A stretch of DNA of 64,000 nt from Crocodylus rhombifer (Eukaryota; Chordata; Crocodylia; Crocodylidae). Where the stretch lies: assembly GCA_038503035.1 (NCBI GenBank), contig JAVSML010024335.1, positions 1,122,319 to 1,186,318 of the forward strand, given 5' to 3'. The position numbers were made by a program, and so were the translations under genes. The notes beneath the pieces were generated by a model. It saw nothing but the letters and a program-made list of their open reading frames with translations. It did not search any database and was not told the DNA's origin. Numbering within the stretch: the first letter of the stretch is position 1; every line of letters begins with the position of its first letter. This document shows positions 33,656 through 46,375 of the stretch, one piece after another.

Positions 33656-36000
33656 ATATGATGCATGTATAGATATGTGATATGTGAAGAGAGTTAAGAG
33701 ACAAATACCTAAAATTACACAAAAATATTTTTCCAGTACAATATAATTTATAGTTCCTCTCCTTTAGCTTCCAAAAAGCCTGTCTTGAAGGAAGTGCACT
33801 TCACTGAAAGGCATTTTTGCGTTGGTAACTTCAGGGGGAAAAATCTGTTTTGTCTCAGTTTTTATTTCTCAGCTGAAAAAGACTTGAGCTTTTTTAATAA
33901 CACCACTTTTGCTTAAAGATTCACCTTTGTCAAGAAAGAGCTGCCTACCTCCAGCTGAATGGTGCATGGGATAAGGCTGATGCTATGTGATGGCAAAGAA
34001 GAATCCCAATGTTTTTGCCTTGTAGAGCCCTGTTCCTTTTGATCTTCTCCTTGTACTTTCTTTGTCAAACACAACCTTATACAAACAATTTATTTGGTTC
34101 AGAGTTTGCTTATCTCTCTGGAGCAGTAACTCAGAAGAGTGAACTTCTCTTGCACTTACCCGACCTATGATTTGTCTTCTTTTAAAGATGGCATCTGTGT
34201 TTGTTTCTATTGTACAGCCTGCATGTTAAATCACCTGTTCATTGTCTTTTTAAAATCAACATATGAACCTCTAATTGCACTGTTTGTTTAGTAACTAGAA
34301 CACACTTTTCAGTTCACCTCTGATTTATTTCCCCTCAGACTTCATCTGGAGGCTGTGAAAGACACTGCTTTGCAACATATGCTGTGACTCATAATGGAAA
34401 TTTCCACAGTTTACGTACCAATTAATTAAAAAGTAAGCAGTTCTCATAGCAACTGTTCATTATCAAAACTCCCAGATGTATTTATTTTGTTTTAAAAGAA
34501 GACACATTTTTTTTTTTTGCTTTAAACAATTTTTCACTTTTTAAATTTATTTTTTATGTTAACTGAATACAAATCTAACAAACTTAATGACAACCTGGGA
34601 AACACGCTGTATATGCCTAGGAAACATGCCTTCGTATTGCGCTTACATATTTTAATAGGTCTCTCCACTGTCTGGATTATAGGGGGATATAGTTTAAGAG
34701 AGCTGGAAAGAAGAACAAAAGGATTTGTTCGGTCATCAGCTCAAGAGGAGTCAGGCACTGTTGTATGAAAGCTCTTGGTACATGATTTTTTGACAATGTG
34801 GTCTCACATCTTCTTTTCAAATACAGCTGGTGCAACATTAGTGTGAATGCGGGATAGCAATGACTTGAACTCATAGCAGGCCAGAAGAGTCAAAATGAGG
34901 CAGATCATGCCACAGGCAGACTGTAGACTAAAGGGATAGGTAGAGAGATTCAAAGATCCCGAGGTGTATTTGTAGAAACTTACATGGGTTTCTTTAAGTG
35001 GACTTGATTAGTTCAGCAGCAGACAGAATAGAAGTCCACCATCCAAGGAGGAAAGGACATGGGGGGCATACAGGATGCCTGCAGTGCCTGAGGCCGGCAG
35101 TTTGGAGGCACTCTCACATGCTTCTCAGCATGCCCCAGGGGCTCCCCAGACTGCCAGAGACTCTGTAGCAGAGCTGAGAGGGCAAGCCATCCCTGATTGG
35201 CTGCTGGGCATGGCCAAATGCCCAGTCCCTGTCACTGTGGACCTCCTCCACACCCGAACCTAGGCTTCCAAGGGAGCCTCAGAGCAAGTCACATAGCACA
35301 CCCAGCAGCCTGCCCAGTGGCAGTAGTGGGGGGCACTCTTTAGAAGGCAGGATTGGGCCCCCAGAGCATGTTAAATTCCCATGGGTATCTCTTACTGGCC
35401 TGGGGGTAGGATCAGGCCCATAATGAGCCAGATCTAGGACAAGGGACAAAGGGAGGAGAAGAGGTGGGAGAACCCTGCATGCCTGGCCTGGGGAGCTGCT
35501 TCCTGGCAGACAACATCCATGAGGAGAGAAGCAGAGGGAGGATCTGTCTGAGTTTACTGTAATGCCAAATACAAGCCAGGGTGAGGTCTGAAAGGGCTCT
35601 TATCCTAGAGCCTGGAGCTTGGATCTAGAATCCTGGATCTGCCTGAGCAAAAAGGGCTTCCTCTGCAGGGAAGGAAAGGAAATGCCTAGGGGGAGGAGGA
35701 GGAGAAAGAGGAGGTGATGGTGGCAGCGAGCTCAGGCCAGTGCTCTGCACTGACACAGGGACCTGGTGAGCTGATCACACCCTCCAGCCTGGCATGGGGC
35801 AGAGCCAAGGGGTAGCTCTGTTGCATCACCCTAATCCCCTGTGTGTCCTGTGCTCCAACTCCTCCGAGGGGCCTGATTCAGGAATCTCAGGGATATTGTA
35901 AAAAGATAAAAGAGGACTGAACTATAGGCACTCCTTTTCCCCCCTCCTCCCCTCCCCCCACTTTCCCTGCCTGTGAGAGCTTGGTGGAGAAGCCAGGTGA
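33656..36000. other. Intergenic sequence, no gene seen
   Basis: AT-rich to about 35000, then a GC-richer purine-biased block (35040-35990) that may be the inside of the element whose end is at 36005-36190. No protein-like frame. Confidence 0.45.
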
Positions 36001-36190
36001 GTTGAGAGGGAGTCTGGCACAGAAGTTTGATAGAATGATCTAAACTAAATCACTTTAAGTCTTATATTACATCCATCCAGGGCTATCTTAGACCAGGTTC
36101 TGCCTTTTTAAAACTGATTTATGTGAGTTGAACTTCCGTTCAGTTACAGTTTCCAATCACTTATACCAGTTTATGTGTAATGTCTGTAGC
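36001..36190 (-). repeat. TIR element B end, inverted
   Basis: On the minus strand this reads CTGGTCTAAGATAGCCCTGG, GATGTAATAT, GATTTAGTTTAGATCATTCT and AACTTCTGTGCCAGA, in the same order as 23150-23270. Other end not identified. Confidence 0.65.
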
Positions 36191-38104
36191 TAGCCAAGGA
36201 GAGGAGGCAGAAACAGTAGGAGGCCCAGCTAGAAGAGGAATTAGTACAAGGGTTGTTTTCTGCTGCAGAATCAGATAAGATAGTAAAGAAAAGCAGAGCT
36301 CCCTATTGAGTTGGAAAGCTCCAAATCTTGATGGTAATGTAGGCTGATAATATGATGCAATATGAAAGCACAAGTTATCTAGATGTGGGCCATTATCGGT
36401 GTAAACAACTGTTTGCAAGACCCAGTTTAGGGTCACCTAAATCCTGTGAATGCCTGCACACCCATCCATTTAGTTCATCCTAACCTTGTTTAGGTGGATC
36501 TAAATGTAACACTTGACTTGACTATTACCTTCAGCTCTGTGAACTTCAAGCTAGCCAGGAAGCAGCCCAACCTGTCCATTGGAGCTTTCAGCTGCTTGAG
36601 ACATTGCAGCCAAAATCCCCAGCAAGCTGCATGTGAGTGAATATGATGAGAGGTAATTGGTGTGTCACAGCACTCACAACAAATAGGGCTCTAAAAATCA
36701 GACCCTTTTGAAGTTGAGAGATGAAATGAAACATATTCGATAATGAAGAAGTCTCTCTTTTATTTATAATCATTAAAAATGCATTCTATGCTAAGTTCTT
36801 GAACTCCACAAAGTTGTGCAGGAATTTTTGCTGTTAACTTTAACTGTGGCATATAAAGTAGCAACATTGTAATAGGTACACAGATATACCCAGTCTGCTT
36901 ACATCCACTTAGGAGCAGACATTTAAGGTGTATCATGCACCATATCTTCTTTACATGTTGTTTGCATAGTACTTTATTGAAAGACAATGCAAAGTAAACT
37001 CATAAAAGCCAATACACTTATACTTATGGAGTAAACCTGAAGACAATCTAATAAATTTTTCTTTATTTATGCCTCTGCAAGTTTAGAACTTTCCCTTTGA
37101 ATATTCATGTTCCAAATTCAAGTTGTACTTTGGAGCTAAGATCACCTTTACCAGCTGACTAGATCCATGTTTTTTTGGCTTGTCACAGATTTGATGCTAA
37201 GAAAAGGGAGCACTACGCATGGGGCATAGGAAGGTTAAGTAAAAAGTGAATCATGAAAGCAATGTCTGGGTTAAGAGTTTAGAGAATTCTCCGTCTGGTT
37301 TCTAGAGGGTACATACAGCATTTGCAAATTCGACAATAGTGAAGGGAAGCACATCAGTGAAATCAAAATATGTTCCTGCTAATTCATAAAGTCCTCTAGT
37401 CGTATATCAAGGGTGAGGAGACTAATCCATTATGTTAGTCCTTTGTTTAGAGGAAGGTAATAGAAAAAAACCTCAGGGAATAGCAAACATTTTCTAATAG
37501 TAACTTGCTACTCTTTAGTCAGTTCAGTCCCACAGGACACAGTTCTAAAATCTCAACACATTTTCCCAAATGCCAAGAAATACAGTCCTCAGAGCTTGCA
37601 GGGAGTAATTCACATTCTTGAAGTTATTTGAAAGTGTAGAACGTGAGGGGTTGGAGGGAGTAGAGAATTGAGTCAAGCTATGAAAAGTGAAATTAATGCT
37701 CATTTTTAAGACATGATACTTCTCTGAGATCTCAAGCCATAAAGAAGAAAGTTTTGATTGTGCCAGAGGGCTAAAACTGAAGAGCATATGTCCTCCTTCA
37801 AATTTGGCATGATGCTACTCAGTGAAGTCAAGAAAGTGATAATTAATAAATTAATACTTTGCAATTATATGGCTCCTTTCCACCGAAGAGTTTAAATATT
37901 TAGTTACTTTCATTGGTTTCATACTGATTTACAGTTCAGTGACAAATTTGTAAGTGATGGATTTTTAAATGTCACTTGGGCAGATAGATATAAGAAACCC
38001 TCTTAAAAGTGATGTCAAAAGACGTGCAAAGCAGGGTAAGAAAACGATGATTGATTGTTACCTCAGTCGAATGTAGACTTGCCTGATGGTTCAGTGCCCC
38101 AAAC
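36191..38104. other. AT-rich intergenic sequence, no gene seen
   Basis: No recognisable coding, RNA or named repeat. Confidence 0.5.
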
Positions 38105-38112
38105 CTGTAGAT

Positions 38113-38328
38113 CAGGGGTTGGCAACATTTTTGGGCAGAGTGCCAAAATGCCTGCATGCTCGACTTGTAAGATGTTGGCATACCAGGAGGAGTCGCAAGG
38201 GGCTCAACCCTTGCTGTGGAAGTGCAGCTCCAGCCCCTGCCTTGCTGTCTGCCTCAAGGGGTGAGTGTCAAGCAAAATGCCTTCACCTGCCACACTCTGA
38301 CACCTGTGCTGGGAGTTGCCTACTCCTC
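38113..38328. mobile_element. Short hAT MITE
   Basis: Termini CAGGGGTTGGCAAC (left) and GTTGCCTACTCCTC (right) pair as inverted repeats. Flanking 8-mers CTGTAGAT and CTATGGAT match at 6 of 8. About 216 bp, non-coding. Confidence 0.75.
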
Positions 38329-38934
38329 CTATGGATCTTAAGAAATGCTTTAAAGATTCCATCTAAATCTATCCTTGTAACATCCACGTAACTCCACTGT
38401 GCTTGATAGTACTGAAGACAGTTGTAGGTAACTTGGACTGTTTATGTCAACTTCCTTACCCAGTAAATTGCTATCACTAGAAACTGAAGCACTGAAGAAG
38501 GGAGCACTGTCAAAATGAATGCCCCTTTTTCATTCTACTTGCTTAAAGTATCTTCTGCAAAAACTGTATAAAAACTGGGCAAGCCTTGAGTGATACCTTA
38601 ATAGACTATACTGGGCAGGTATCAGAGCTCTCCATAGTATCATTTGTTCTCCCTCCCCTTTCTCCCCTGAACCCCTGCTAGTTGCCTCAGTATATATTAA
38701 AACCAACAGGTAAAGTCAGCACAGACTCACCAGACTCATTTAAAATTCCCACACTACATAGCACAGTACCTTTTAATGACCGTGGGGTGCCTGACTGGCC
38801 CTATAACTTATGAAAACTGCAACAATTTTCAGGAAGGTGGTCACCAGCTGGAAATTACTGGTATTTTAAAAATGCCAGTAATTAAAAGGTTAAAATGTGC
38901 ATGAACAGGTGAGTCAATGCATGCTGCACACTTC

Positions 38935-39130
38935 ATAGAACTGCTGTTTGCATGCTTACTCTGTCCGATCCAGGAAGAGCACAAAACAACTGGGGACTCT
39001 CCCTCTGCTTGAAGAAGGCTGTTTGTACCCAAAGCTTCCAAAGAAGAATTTTTCCAACTATTTTACTTGGTCTAATAACAGATATCAGATTTACTCAAGA
39101 AATCTTGCCTGCCTGTTTGCAGACTAGACT
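38935..39130 (+). repeat. Interspersed repeat shared with 18870-19100
   Basis: Contains CCAGGAAGAGCAC, GAAGAAGGCTGTTTGTACCC, AAAGCTTCCAAAGAAG, GGTCTAATAACAGATATCAG and CTTGCCTGCCTGTTTGC. More complete than the 18.9 kb copy. Family not named. Confidence 0.55.
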
Positions 39131-39797
39131 TTCATATATATGTACAGTGTCTTCTAAAAAAATATGGGTTCTGTCATAAATCACATCCCCTTTACAACAA
39201 TAACAAAGCAAAAATTTAAAATAAAAATATCACATAAATGTTCTTTGTGTTTGTTCTTCAGATCAAATTAACTGGATTTGTTTAAGGTAATAAGAGACTC
39301 TTGTGAGGTTTTTTTTTAAGACAATGGAAAAATGACAATGTCCTGTAGCCGAAGATCTGGCTTTATAAATCCTACCAGTATTTCATTTTCAAGTTTGATC
39401 ACAGCCAGTGGAATCTGCATTACCTCCCAAGTTTTATATAACCTAATTCAATTTCCAGTGCTTAGTTCAATTCACAGGACATCTGAACAAGTTCCAAGTT
39501 ATTTAGTTCATTTAAGTCAATGCCACTGCACATTTTCTGCGAGTTCAGAGTTATTGTAACTTAATTATATTGCCAATGCCAGTTACTCTGATGCTATCTA
39601 ATGTTTGTAAATTCTTTAAATCCCAAGGCTTTGTAATTGAAATTTAGTAATTTTACTTTAAGAAACTGGAGTCCTTTCTCTCTTCACATGCTTCATTCTT
39701 TTTTATGTGTGATATAGCTATGATGCGCACAGAGATTATGCTAGTGATTTAAAAAATAAAGTAATTTCCTTAAATATATATACATATATATTAAGTA

Positions 39798-39829
<32 letters not shown>

Positions 39830-40185
39830 TTGTATAGAGGTCAGAGTAGAAATGCACATACAGGATAACACTACATTTTCATTTAGTCACAGCTTTGTAC
39901 TGTCTGCTTAAAAAAGCCCCAGATAAACCATCAGCTCATCTCCTGTGGAGAAGCTCCTTTCCTTACTTTTAGGAATGTACTGATCTTGTACTGTTTTAAT
40001 TTTGAGACCTGATTAACATTTGAATAAAAATGAACCACGATATCTGCTATCTCTACCCAGTGTGATTCTTTTAAAAACAAATACAATGACTTCCATTATA
40101 TTATCTACTTGGAGTGAGCTTCCAAGGTCTCTAGAACACGCTCATTCAGGCTTTCCAAATTGGTTCCCTGCCTAAGTCACAATAA
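39131..40185. other. AT-rich intergenic sequence with a CA repeat
   Basis: Contains the AT/CA simple repeat at 39773-39829. No gene recognised. Confidence 0.5.
39773..39829 (+). repeat. (TA)n then (AC)n microsatellite
   Basis: An alternating TATA block is followed by an AC tract of about 16 units from 39797 to 39829. Confidence 0.95.
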
Positions 40186-40189
40186 AGAG

Positions 40190-40300
40190 ATGTGTGTTTG
40201 TGATTCAGCTAGACTGCAGTCAAAAGATCTGGATCAATCTCTTATTCTGTCACTGACATGGTACGTGATTTTGGGGCAAGATTTCAACCTAACCTACCAA
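40190..40300 (+). repeat. MIR-like SINE core fragment
   Basis: AGTCAAAAGATCTGGATCAA, TCTGTCACTGACATGGTACG and GATTTTGGGGCAAG...TTCAACCT match the order of the MIR/CORE-SINE body (AGTC...CTGGGTTC, CTGTCACT.AC..TGTGTGA, CTTGGGCAAG). An ancient tRNA-derived SINE. Call based on remembered consensus only. Confidence 0.6.
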
Positions 40301-42021
40301 TTCCTAGAGAAGATAGTTGAAGCACTGGGAATTTTTCTGCAACCTCATCATTCTGTGACCAAATACAAGACTTTTCATGGCTGTCAATCCTGTAGAGAAA
40401 TCAGAAAATTAGAGAGATGTTTTAATTTTTTTCATTTTATTCACAACCAAATATATTGGTACAACAAAATTTGTATGTTGACAAACACATTGAGTGTAAC
40501 CTGTGTTTCCCTGTAAGCAGCTGTTTAACTTATCCTTATGTAATTGAGACCCTAATCACATTATTTACTATATCTTTAAAGAGGGATAATGTCATTAAGT
40601 CTACACTAAGGGCTGGTCTCTTAGAAGAAAGGGTAAAGATTATATAATGCAGGTATCTGACTCTCATTTTTTTGGACTTCACTCTTTTGGACTGTTATTT
40701 TTTCTGGACTTCACCTCCTGGTGAAGCATAGAGATGTAGTAGGGCTTACCACTATAGTGTCTTCTCTAAAAAGTGTAGGACTTAACAATAGTGGTAGAAT
40801 TGGTCTAATATAAGTATAGATCAAATATTTGAAAAAAATTAAAAACCAAAACAAATCGAACCATTTTTGAAGTTTGAACAAATCTTGGTAACTTTAAAAA
40901 ATATTTTGTTTTCACAACTCTAGGGGTTGGTGTTACTATAGGACTAGAAATTGATTATTTGAAGAGGCAACGTTTTCAAACCTTAGTTTTTAATGTCAGA
41001 CTCAAAGGCCAAAACTTTGATTGGTGCTGGGCTATTGGATAATTTAAACAAGAAACTACCACTATCCCTGCTCTTCTCCCTCCTCTCCCATCACAACTTC
41101 TGGGGATTTATCTCCACATCTTATTTCTTATTTATTTCTTACTAATTTGAGTTATATATCACATCATCAGTGTCTAGGGCTATTTGCAACAGGCCACAAT
41201 ACAAAAGCTTTTCACACTATGCCCAAGTATAATAGCATTTAATGCAAAGAAAATATCTCATCACTAAAGACAGTCTCCAATTCTAGTACTTATGAGAGTT
41301 ATTCATGCCCTTCCCAACCACATTATAAAATAATGGGAGTTTCATCTTTAAAGACAAAGGTCAATTCCAATGTGATGCATTAAGTATTATTATTATTTAA
41401 TAAAATAATAATTATGGTGCATGGTTTTTTTTTCATTTCATCCAAAATTGTACAAGCATTTCTTGGCTAGAAAAAAGTGAGTACCTACTATGTTTTCTTG
41501 TCAATGATGTATGCATAGCCAGGGAAAGTATTGGTAGAGCATTCCCATACAGAAACTGAGTGAAAAATACTCAAATAACTACATGGCTCCTTACAAATTT
41601 GTCATAGTGGTATTGCAGATGAGTTTCGAGGAATTATTACAATAACTGTATATTTTCATTTGTATCCCCTGTAAGGGATTTTAAACAGCAAAGTAGACTA
41701 ATTGTCCTTGTACAAACCAGAGTCATAGTAGGCAGTTATCTTGCAAGCTTTTAACATGATTTTATAGTTAGACCCATGTATTTCAATCCTGAACAGCAAC
41801 ATTCCTGTTAATACATGCTTGGAACTTTATTGAGAACAGATTGTTAAATGTCTCAACCTGGGTCATGCCTGTGTGAAGCTTATGTTTCTAGACTCAGAAA
41901 CATTTTTTCTGTTCTTAAAGGGAGTCATTTTTCACTGCATCACTGTTTCCAAGACTTAAAAATAACAAAACAAAATAAATGCAGTTTGCAAGATCCTTTT
42001 ACATACAATGTCATTGGTGTC
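40301..42021. other. AT-rich intergenic sequence, no gene seen
   Basis: No recognisable coding, RNA or named repeat. Confidence 0.5.
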
Positions 42022-42024
42022 TCT

Positions 42025-42357
42025 GGGCATGTCTGCACGTGCTGATTTAAGGTTCATTAGCCATTTTTAAGATGCATTAAGGGTGTGGGTCTACACTTGC
42101 ATGTCCTTAATGCACCTTAAACTGGTTGATTTTAGTCTATTTGTGCCTAAATTTGATACCTGCAAATTTAAGCATAAATGGGTAAAGCACCTTAACACAC
42201 GTGTAGATGTGCTAAAATGCATTAACTTTAATCCCAAGTCAGTCTGCACACTGCATTGATCTGCCTTAGTGTGTGCACATGTAGGTGCATTCCTATATTG
42301 CCTTAGGCAAATGCACATTAAGTTTAGACATGCATAAAAGCACATGTAGACACTCCC
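42025..42357. mobile_element. Harbinger-like MITE with 3-bp target duplication
   Basis: Left end GGGCATGTCTGCACGTGCT and right end AGCACATGTAGACACTCCC pair with four mismatches in 19. TCT flanks both sides (42022-42024 and 42358-42360), a 3-bp target duplication as in PIF/Harbinger elements. Inside are repeated TTAATGCA/TGCATTAA and CACCTTAA motifs in both orientations. Non-coding, 333 bp. Confidence 0.7.
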
Positions 42358-42360
42358 TCT

Positions 42361-43164
42361 GAGGGTCAAATTTGTTCAAAAGCACTCGAACATTGACCTT
42401 CCCTTGGGAATTCCTACAATTATGTGATTGTAGTACTAAACATCTAATTATGTGTACCAAAGATTTGCAAGCTAAACTATTGGGTGCAGACACACCATTA
42501 CAAAATGTCACTTATTGGGAAACAGTTCACAATTGTGTGAAGTGCTGGTGCTCTGACAGAGCAGGTGGGAGTTAAAACCCAACCCAGAATACCTCACAAT
42601 GGGTGAATCAGGTAGAAGAGTGTGTGCTTGTAGTCACACTTCAGGATTTCCAGAACTTGGGTGACCCATGGCTTGAAGCATTTTCACATCTATACTTTCC
42701 CTCGTTTCTTAAACATGAGTTCAATAAACTTCAATAGCCTGCAAATGACTGAAGTCTGCAGTGTGCTTGCCGACTTGGAGAAGTGCTTGGACCTACAATT
42801 TTTGGTTCTCAGGGGATAGGGGTGGGAATAATAATAGGCTGCAAGTCAGGTAGGGAATGAGGATACAGCTCATCATTAGAAAGAACAAACAACACAAGAA
42901 AACTCATCAATAAAATGTTTCAAGAATAGAAAAAAAGGTGGATGTGGGAGTAGCAGTGAAATGTGAGATGCCTGGAGGACTGACCAGGCCTATGTCACAG
43001 AATACTTGGTGTCCACAGATAACACTGAATCAGTTTTCAGTGAATCAGTTCAAATAATACATGATTTTCCAGGTACACTTTAGAACAATTCCAGGCAAAT
43101 TTAAACCAGTTTATCGTTAAAGCATATCTTTAAAGCACGTTTTAGGTTTACAGCACATTCAACA
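42361..43164. other. Intergenic sequence, no gene seen
   Basis: Contains AAACCAGTTTATCG and similar motifs near 43105 that resemble element B ends, but not enough to call a copy. Confidence 0.4.
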
Positions 43165-43718
43165 CTTTTAAATGTGGTACACCTGGTTGGGGAGGTGCTA
43201 GTACAAGGGAGGCTAGGGGACAGTGATCATGAAATGATCCAGTTTACTATACAGAGAAAGCTGGGGAGGGTAACTAGCACAGCACAAATGCTTGACTTTA
43301 AGAAAGCCAACTTCGATGTGCTCAGAGCAGTAGTCAGGGAGCCACTCGGAGCCCAGGGGGTAGTTAGTATGGGGGTCCAGGAAAGGTGGTCCTTCCTCAA
43401 GGAGGCTATCCTTAGGGCGCAGCAGGATGCAATTCTACTGCACAGGAAGGCGGGAAAAGGGTCCAAGAAAACTTCATGGCAGAGTGCGGATATCTAGGCT
43501 GGCCTGAGGGCAAAGAAAAAAGCATACTAGCAGTGGAAGTAGGGGGCAGGGACAAAGGAGGAGTACACCTCCCTGACCTGAGCTTGTAGGGATTCGGTAA
43601 GGAAGGCTAAAGCAGCACTAGAGCTTAGATTAGCTTCTGGAATTCAGGATAACAAAAAGTCCTTTTTCAAGTATATAGGTAGCAAGAAGAAATCTTGGGG
43701 TAACATTGGACCCCTACG

Positions 43719-43754
43719 GGGCAGAGCAGGGCAGGGCAGGGCAGGGCAGGGCAG
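43719..43754 (+). repeat. (GGGCA)n microsatellite inside the CR1
   Basis: About six GCAGG units in a row after an imperfect one. The 5-bp period is not a multiple of three, and the CR1 frame differs on its two sides. Confidence 0.93.
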
Positions 43755-43808
43755 TTGGTGATGGATGCATGAGAGAAGGCAGAACTCTTCAACAAGTTCT
43801 TTGCCTCT

Positions 43809-44762
43809 GTGTTCCTGTCTGCTGACAGTGGGGTGCTCTCGAGTGATAGCGTAGAGAAGCCCAGGGAGGATGCGAGTCCCCCGACTGTTAGTTCAGACCT
43901 AGTTAAGGATTACCTGGAGGGCTTAGATGTGTCTAAGTCGGCGGGCCTAGATGTCTTTTATCTGCGGGTGCTGAGGGAGTTGGCTGGTGTCATTGCAGAG
44001 CCATTGGCACAGCTGTTCAAGGACTCCTGGTGCTTGGGCCAAGTCCCTGAGGACTGGAAAAGGGCCAATGTGGTCCCTATTTTCAAGAAGGGGAGGAAGG
44101 AAGAGCCTGGCAACTACAGGCCAGTCAGCCTCCCTTCTATCCTGGGGAAGGTCTTTGAAAAAATTATCAAGGGCCACATTTGTAAGTGCCCTGCAGGGGA
44201 AGTGATGTTGAAGGGTAACCAGCATGGGTTCATGCCAGGCCGATCCTGTCTGACTAACCTGGTCTCTTTCTATGACCAGGTAACAAAGACCTTAGATGTG
44301 AAGGAGGAAGTCGATGTCATCTTGGACTTCCAGAAGGCCTTCGACACAGTGTTCCACCCAATTCTGGTGGGCAAGCTGAGGGACTGCAGCATTGACGAAT
44401 GCACAGTCACATGGGTGGCAAACTGGCTTCACGGGCGTACCCAGAGGGTGGTGGTGGATGGGTCAATGTCAGCCTGGGAGGGTGTGGGCAGTGGAGTCCT
44501 CCAGGGCTCGGTCCTTGGGCCGGTGCTGTTCAATATCTTCATTAGAGACCTGGACAAGGGTGTGGAGAGCACCCTGTTCAAGTTCTCTGATGACACCAAG
44601 CTGGGGGGTAAAGTGAATACACCGGCAGGCAGGGACTGCATCCAGGCAGACCTGGATGGGTTAGAGAAGTGGGCAGATCTGAACGGGATGCGGTTCAACA
44701 AGGACAAGTGCAGAATGCTGCACCTGGGGAGAGAAAACCAGCATTATGGTTATAGGTTATAG
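43809..44762 (+). pseudogene. CR1 reverse transcriptase, 317-codon open frame
   Basis: Open from the GTG at 43809 to a stop at 44760. RT blocks in order: SKSAGLDVFYLRVLREL (about residues 42-58), KKGRKEEPGNYRPVSL (93-108), NQHGFMPGRSCLTNL (135-149), VILDFQKAFDTVF with motif A (167-179), GSGVLQGSVLGPVLFNIFI (226-244) and KFSDDTKLGG with motif C, both aspartates kept (257-266). It would make cDNA at a nicked target if the whole ORF2 were intact. Residue numbers are counted from 43809. The frame ends early, just after HLGRENQHYGYR, where a stop replaces a codon and a +1 change follows, so the C-terminal domain (44810-45401) is in another frame. Not a functional LINE because the 5' UTR, ORF1 and most of the endonuclease are absent. 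Confidence 0.93.
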
Positions 44763-45515
44763 GGGCTGACCCTCTCAGCAGCACAAAGGCAGAGAGGGAT
44801 CTTGAAGTCATGACTGACTCAAGGATGAATATGAGTCGCCAATGCATCGAAGCAATAGGCAGAGCCAACCGTACCCTGTCATACATCAACAGGGGCATCA
44901 CTAACATCTCCAGAGAGGTCTTGCTCCCTCTCTATGCGGTGCTGGTCAGGCCGCAGCTGGAGTACCGTGTCCAGTTCTGGGTGCCACACTTCAAGAAGGA
45001 CGTGGAGAACCTGGAGAGGGTCCAGAGTCAACTCGTTCCTAAAGTCAACTCGTATGGTTGAGGGCCTCCTTGGCCAGCCCTATGAGGAGAGGCTGAGGGA
45101 CCTGAATCTTTTCAGTCTCCGCAAGAGGAGACTGAGGGGGGATCTTGTGGCTGCCTACAACCTTATCAGGGGCCAGCAGCAGGGATGCAGGGAAAGTCTA
45201 TTCACCACGGCCCCCCTTGGAGTCACCAGGAACAATGGCCACAAGCTGAAGGAGGATAGGTTGAGGTTAGATATTAGGAAGAACTACTTCACTGTAAGGG
45301 TGGCCAGAGCCTGGAACAGGCTTCCCAGAGACGTGTTGCTTTTACCTTCCCTGGAAATCTTCAAGAGGAGACTGGATAGGCACCTGACTGGGGTCTTATG
45401 ACCCTTGCCACCCCCAGTGCTCCTTCCTGCCCATGGCAGGGGGTCAGACTCGATGATCTGTCTAAGTCCCTTCTGACTCATTGATTCTATGCTTCTATGA
45501 TTCTATGTGTCTATG

Positions 45516-45959
45516 CTGTTAACGGGTCATTGAGACACAGGGTTAGAATGACCAACTTCTTGTTTTAGCCTTCTGTCCAAGGAAGTACATGCTTGAACAG
45601 TTAATGCACAAGTGTTTGAGAAAGTCTAGGCTTCCTAAAGGAGAGAAGGTTGATTGTTCTGTTCCTATAGTGTTAGAGGAAAGCCTATCTAATTTAGCTG
45701 GTAGTGAAGCATAAGCTTAGATTTAGCTAAATGGATATGTTGCTCTCTGTTTGCCTGTTTGTTTTACATTCTTTTTTTCTCCAAAGCTAAGTTTCAACTG
45801 CTAACTGCAAATACTTTATTTTATGAAAGCTGTTGAACACGTGTTCTTGAAAGAAAGAAATCAGACCCAGGACAGACAACAAATTAGCATATTAGTGTAA
45901 TTGGGTTTATATACTAGTGTAAATTATATCAGTGTCTGGAATGGATGGATAACCAGCTC
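45516..45959. other. Intergenic sequence, no gene seen
   Basis: AT-rich, nothing recognised. Confidence 0.5.
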
Positions 45960-45967
45960 TTCTAGGT

Positions 45968-46234
45968 CAGAGGTAGCCAACCTGCCAACCTGCAGCATAG
46001 GCACTACAAGTGCCATGGGCCATGTGTCTGGCATGTGGCAGATTGGGGAGGGAATATGTATCACAGTAGAAGACAGGTCAGGAAACAGAAAGCAAAACAG
46101 CAAATTGGGTAGGAAGCACAAAGAAGCAGAAAGCATAGAAGTATATAAGGCAGGGGAAGGGGATCAGAGTGTCAGCTGGGGAAGGCATGATGCTTAATTT
46201 GTGGCACACCTCCAAAAAAAAATGGCCTCCACTG
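45968..46234. mobile_element. Short hAT MITE
   Basis: Termini CAGAGGTAGCCAAC (left) and AATGGCCTCCACTG (right) pair imperfectly. Flanking 8-mers TTCTAGGT and TTCTACAC share the first five positions. Purine-rich non-coding interior. The 98-codon frame overlapping it has no domain. Confidence 0.65.
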
Positions 46235-46375
46235 TTCTACACTGTGACTTAGAATGCTCTGTTACAGTACCTTGTGAGAAGGTGGCAAAGAGCTAGAAAC
46301 AGTCTGTTTGCACTGGGTAAATGGCTAGAGGCTAAAGGCAGATGCCTGCCAGGATAATTCTCTCTGGGACTGTCT

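Larger units (their letters stand above)
43165..45515 (+). mobile_element. CR1 LINE, longest copy, 5'-truncated in the endonuclease
   Basis: Runs from the endonuclease C terminus (HLVGEVLVQGRLGDSDHEMI) through linker, complete RT, C-terminal domain and 3' UTR to the tail TTGATTCTATGCTTCTATG. It is the only copy with a continuous RT in its normal order. A GGGCA microsatellite at 43719-43754 shifts the linker frame. Further stops or frame changes occur near 43498, 43640 and 44762. The C-terminal part reads LDIRKNYFTVRVARAWNRLP and LEIFKRRLDRHLTGVL. Confidence 0.95.

Noticed and set aside
40160..40516. 118-codon plus-strand frame
   Set aside because: Overlaps a MIR-like SINE core; no protein motif.
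45481..45515. Repeated TTCTATG units that could suggest a CRISPR-like or satellite array
   Set aside because: This is the normal short tandem tail of CR1 3' ends and occurs at each CR1 end in the window.
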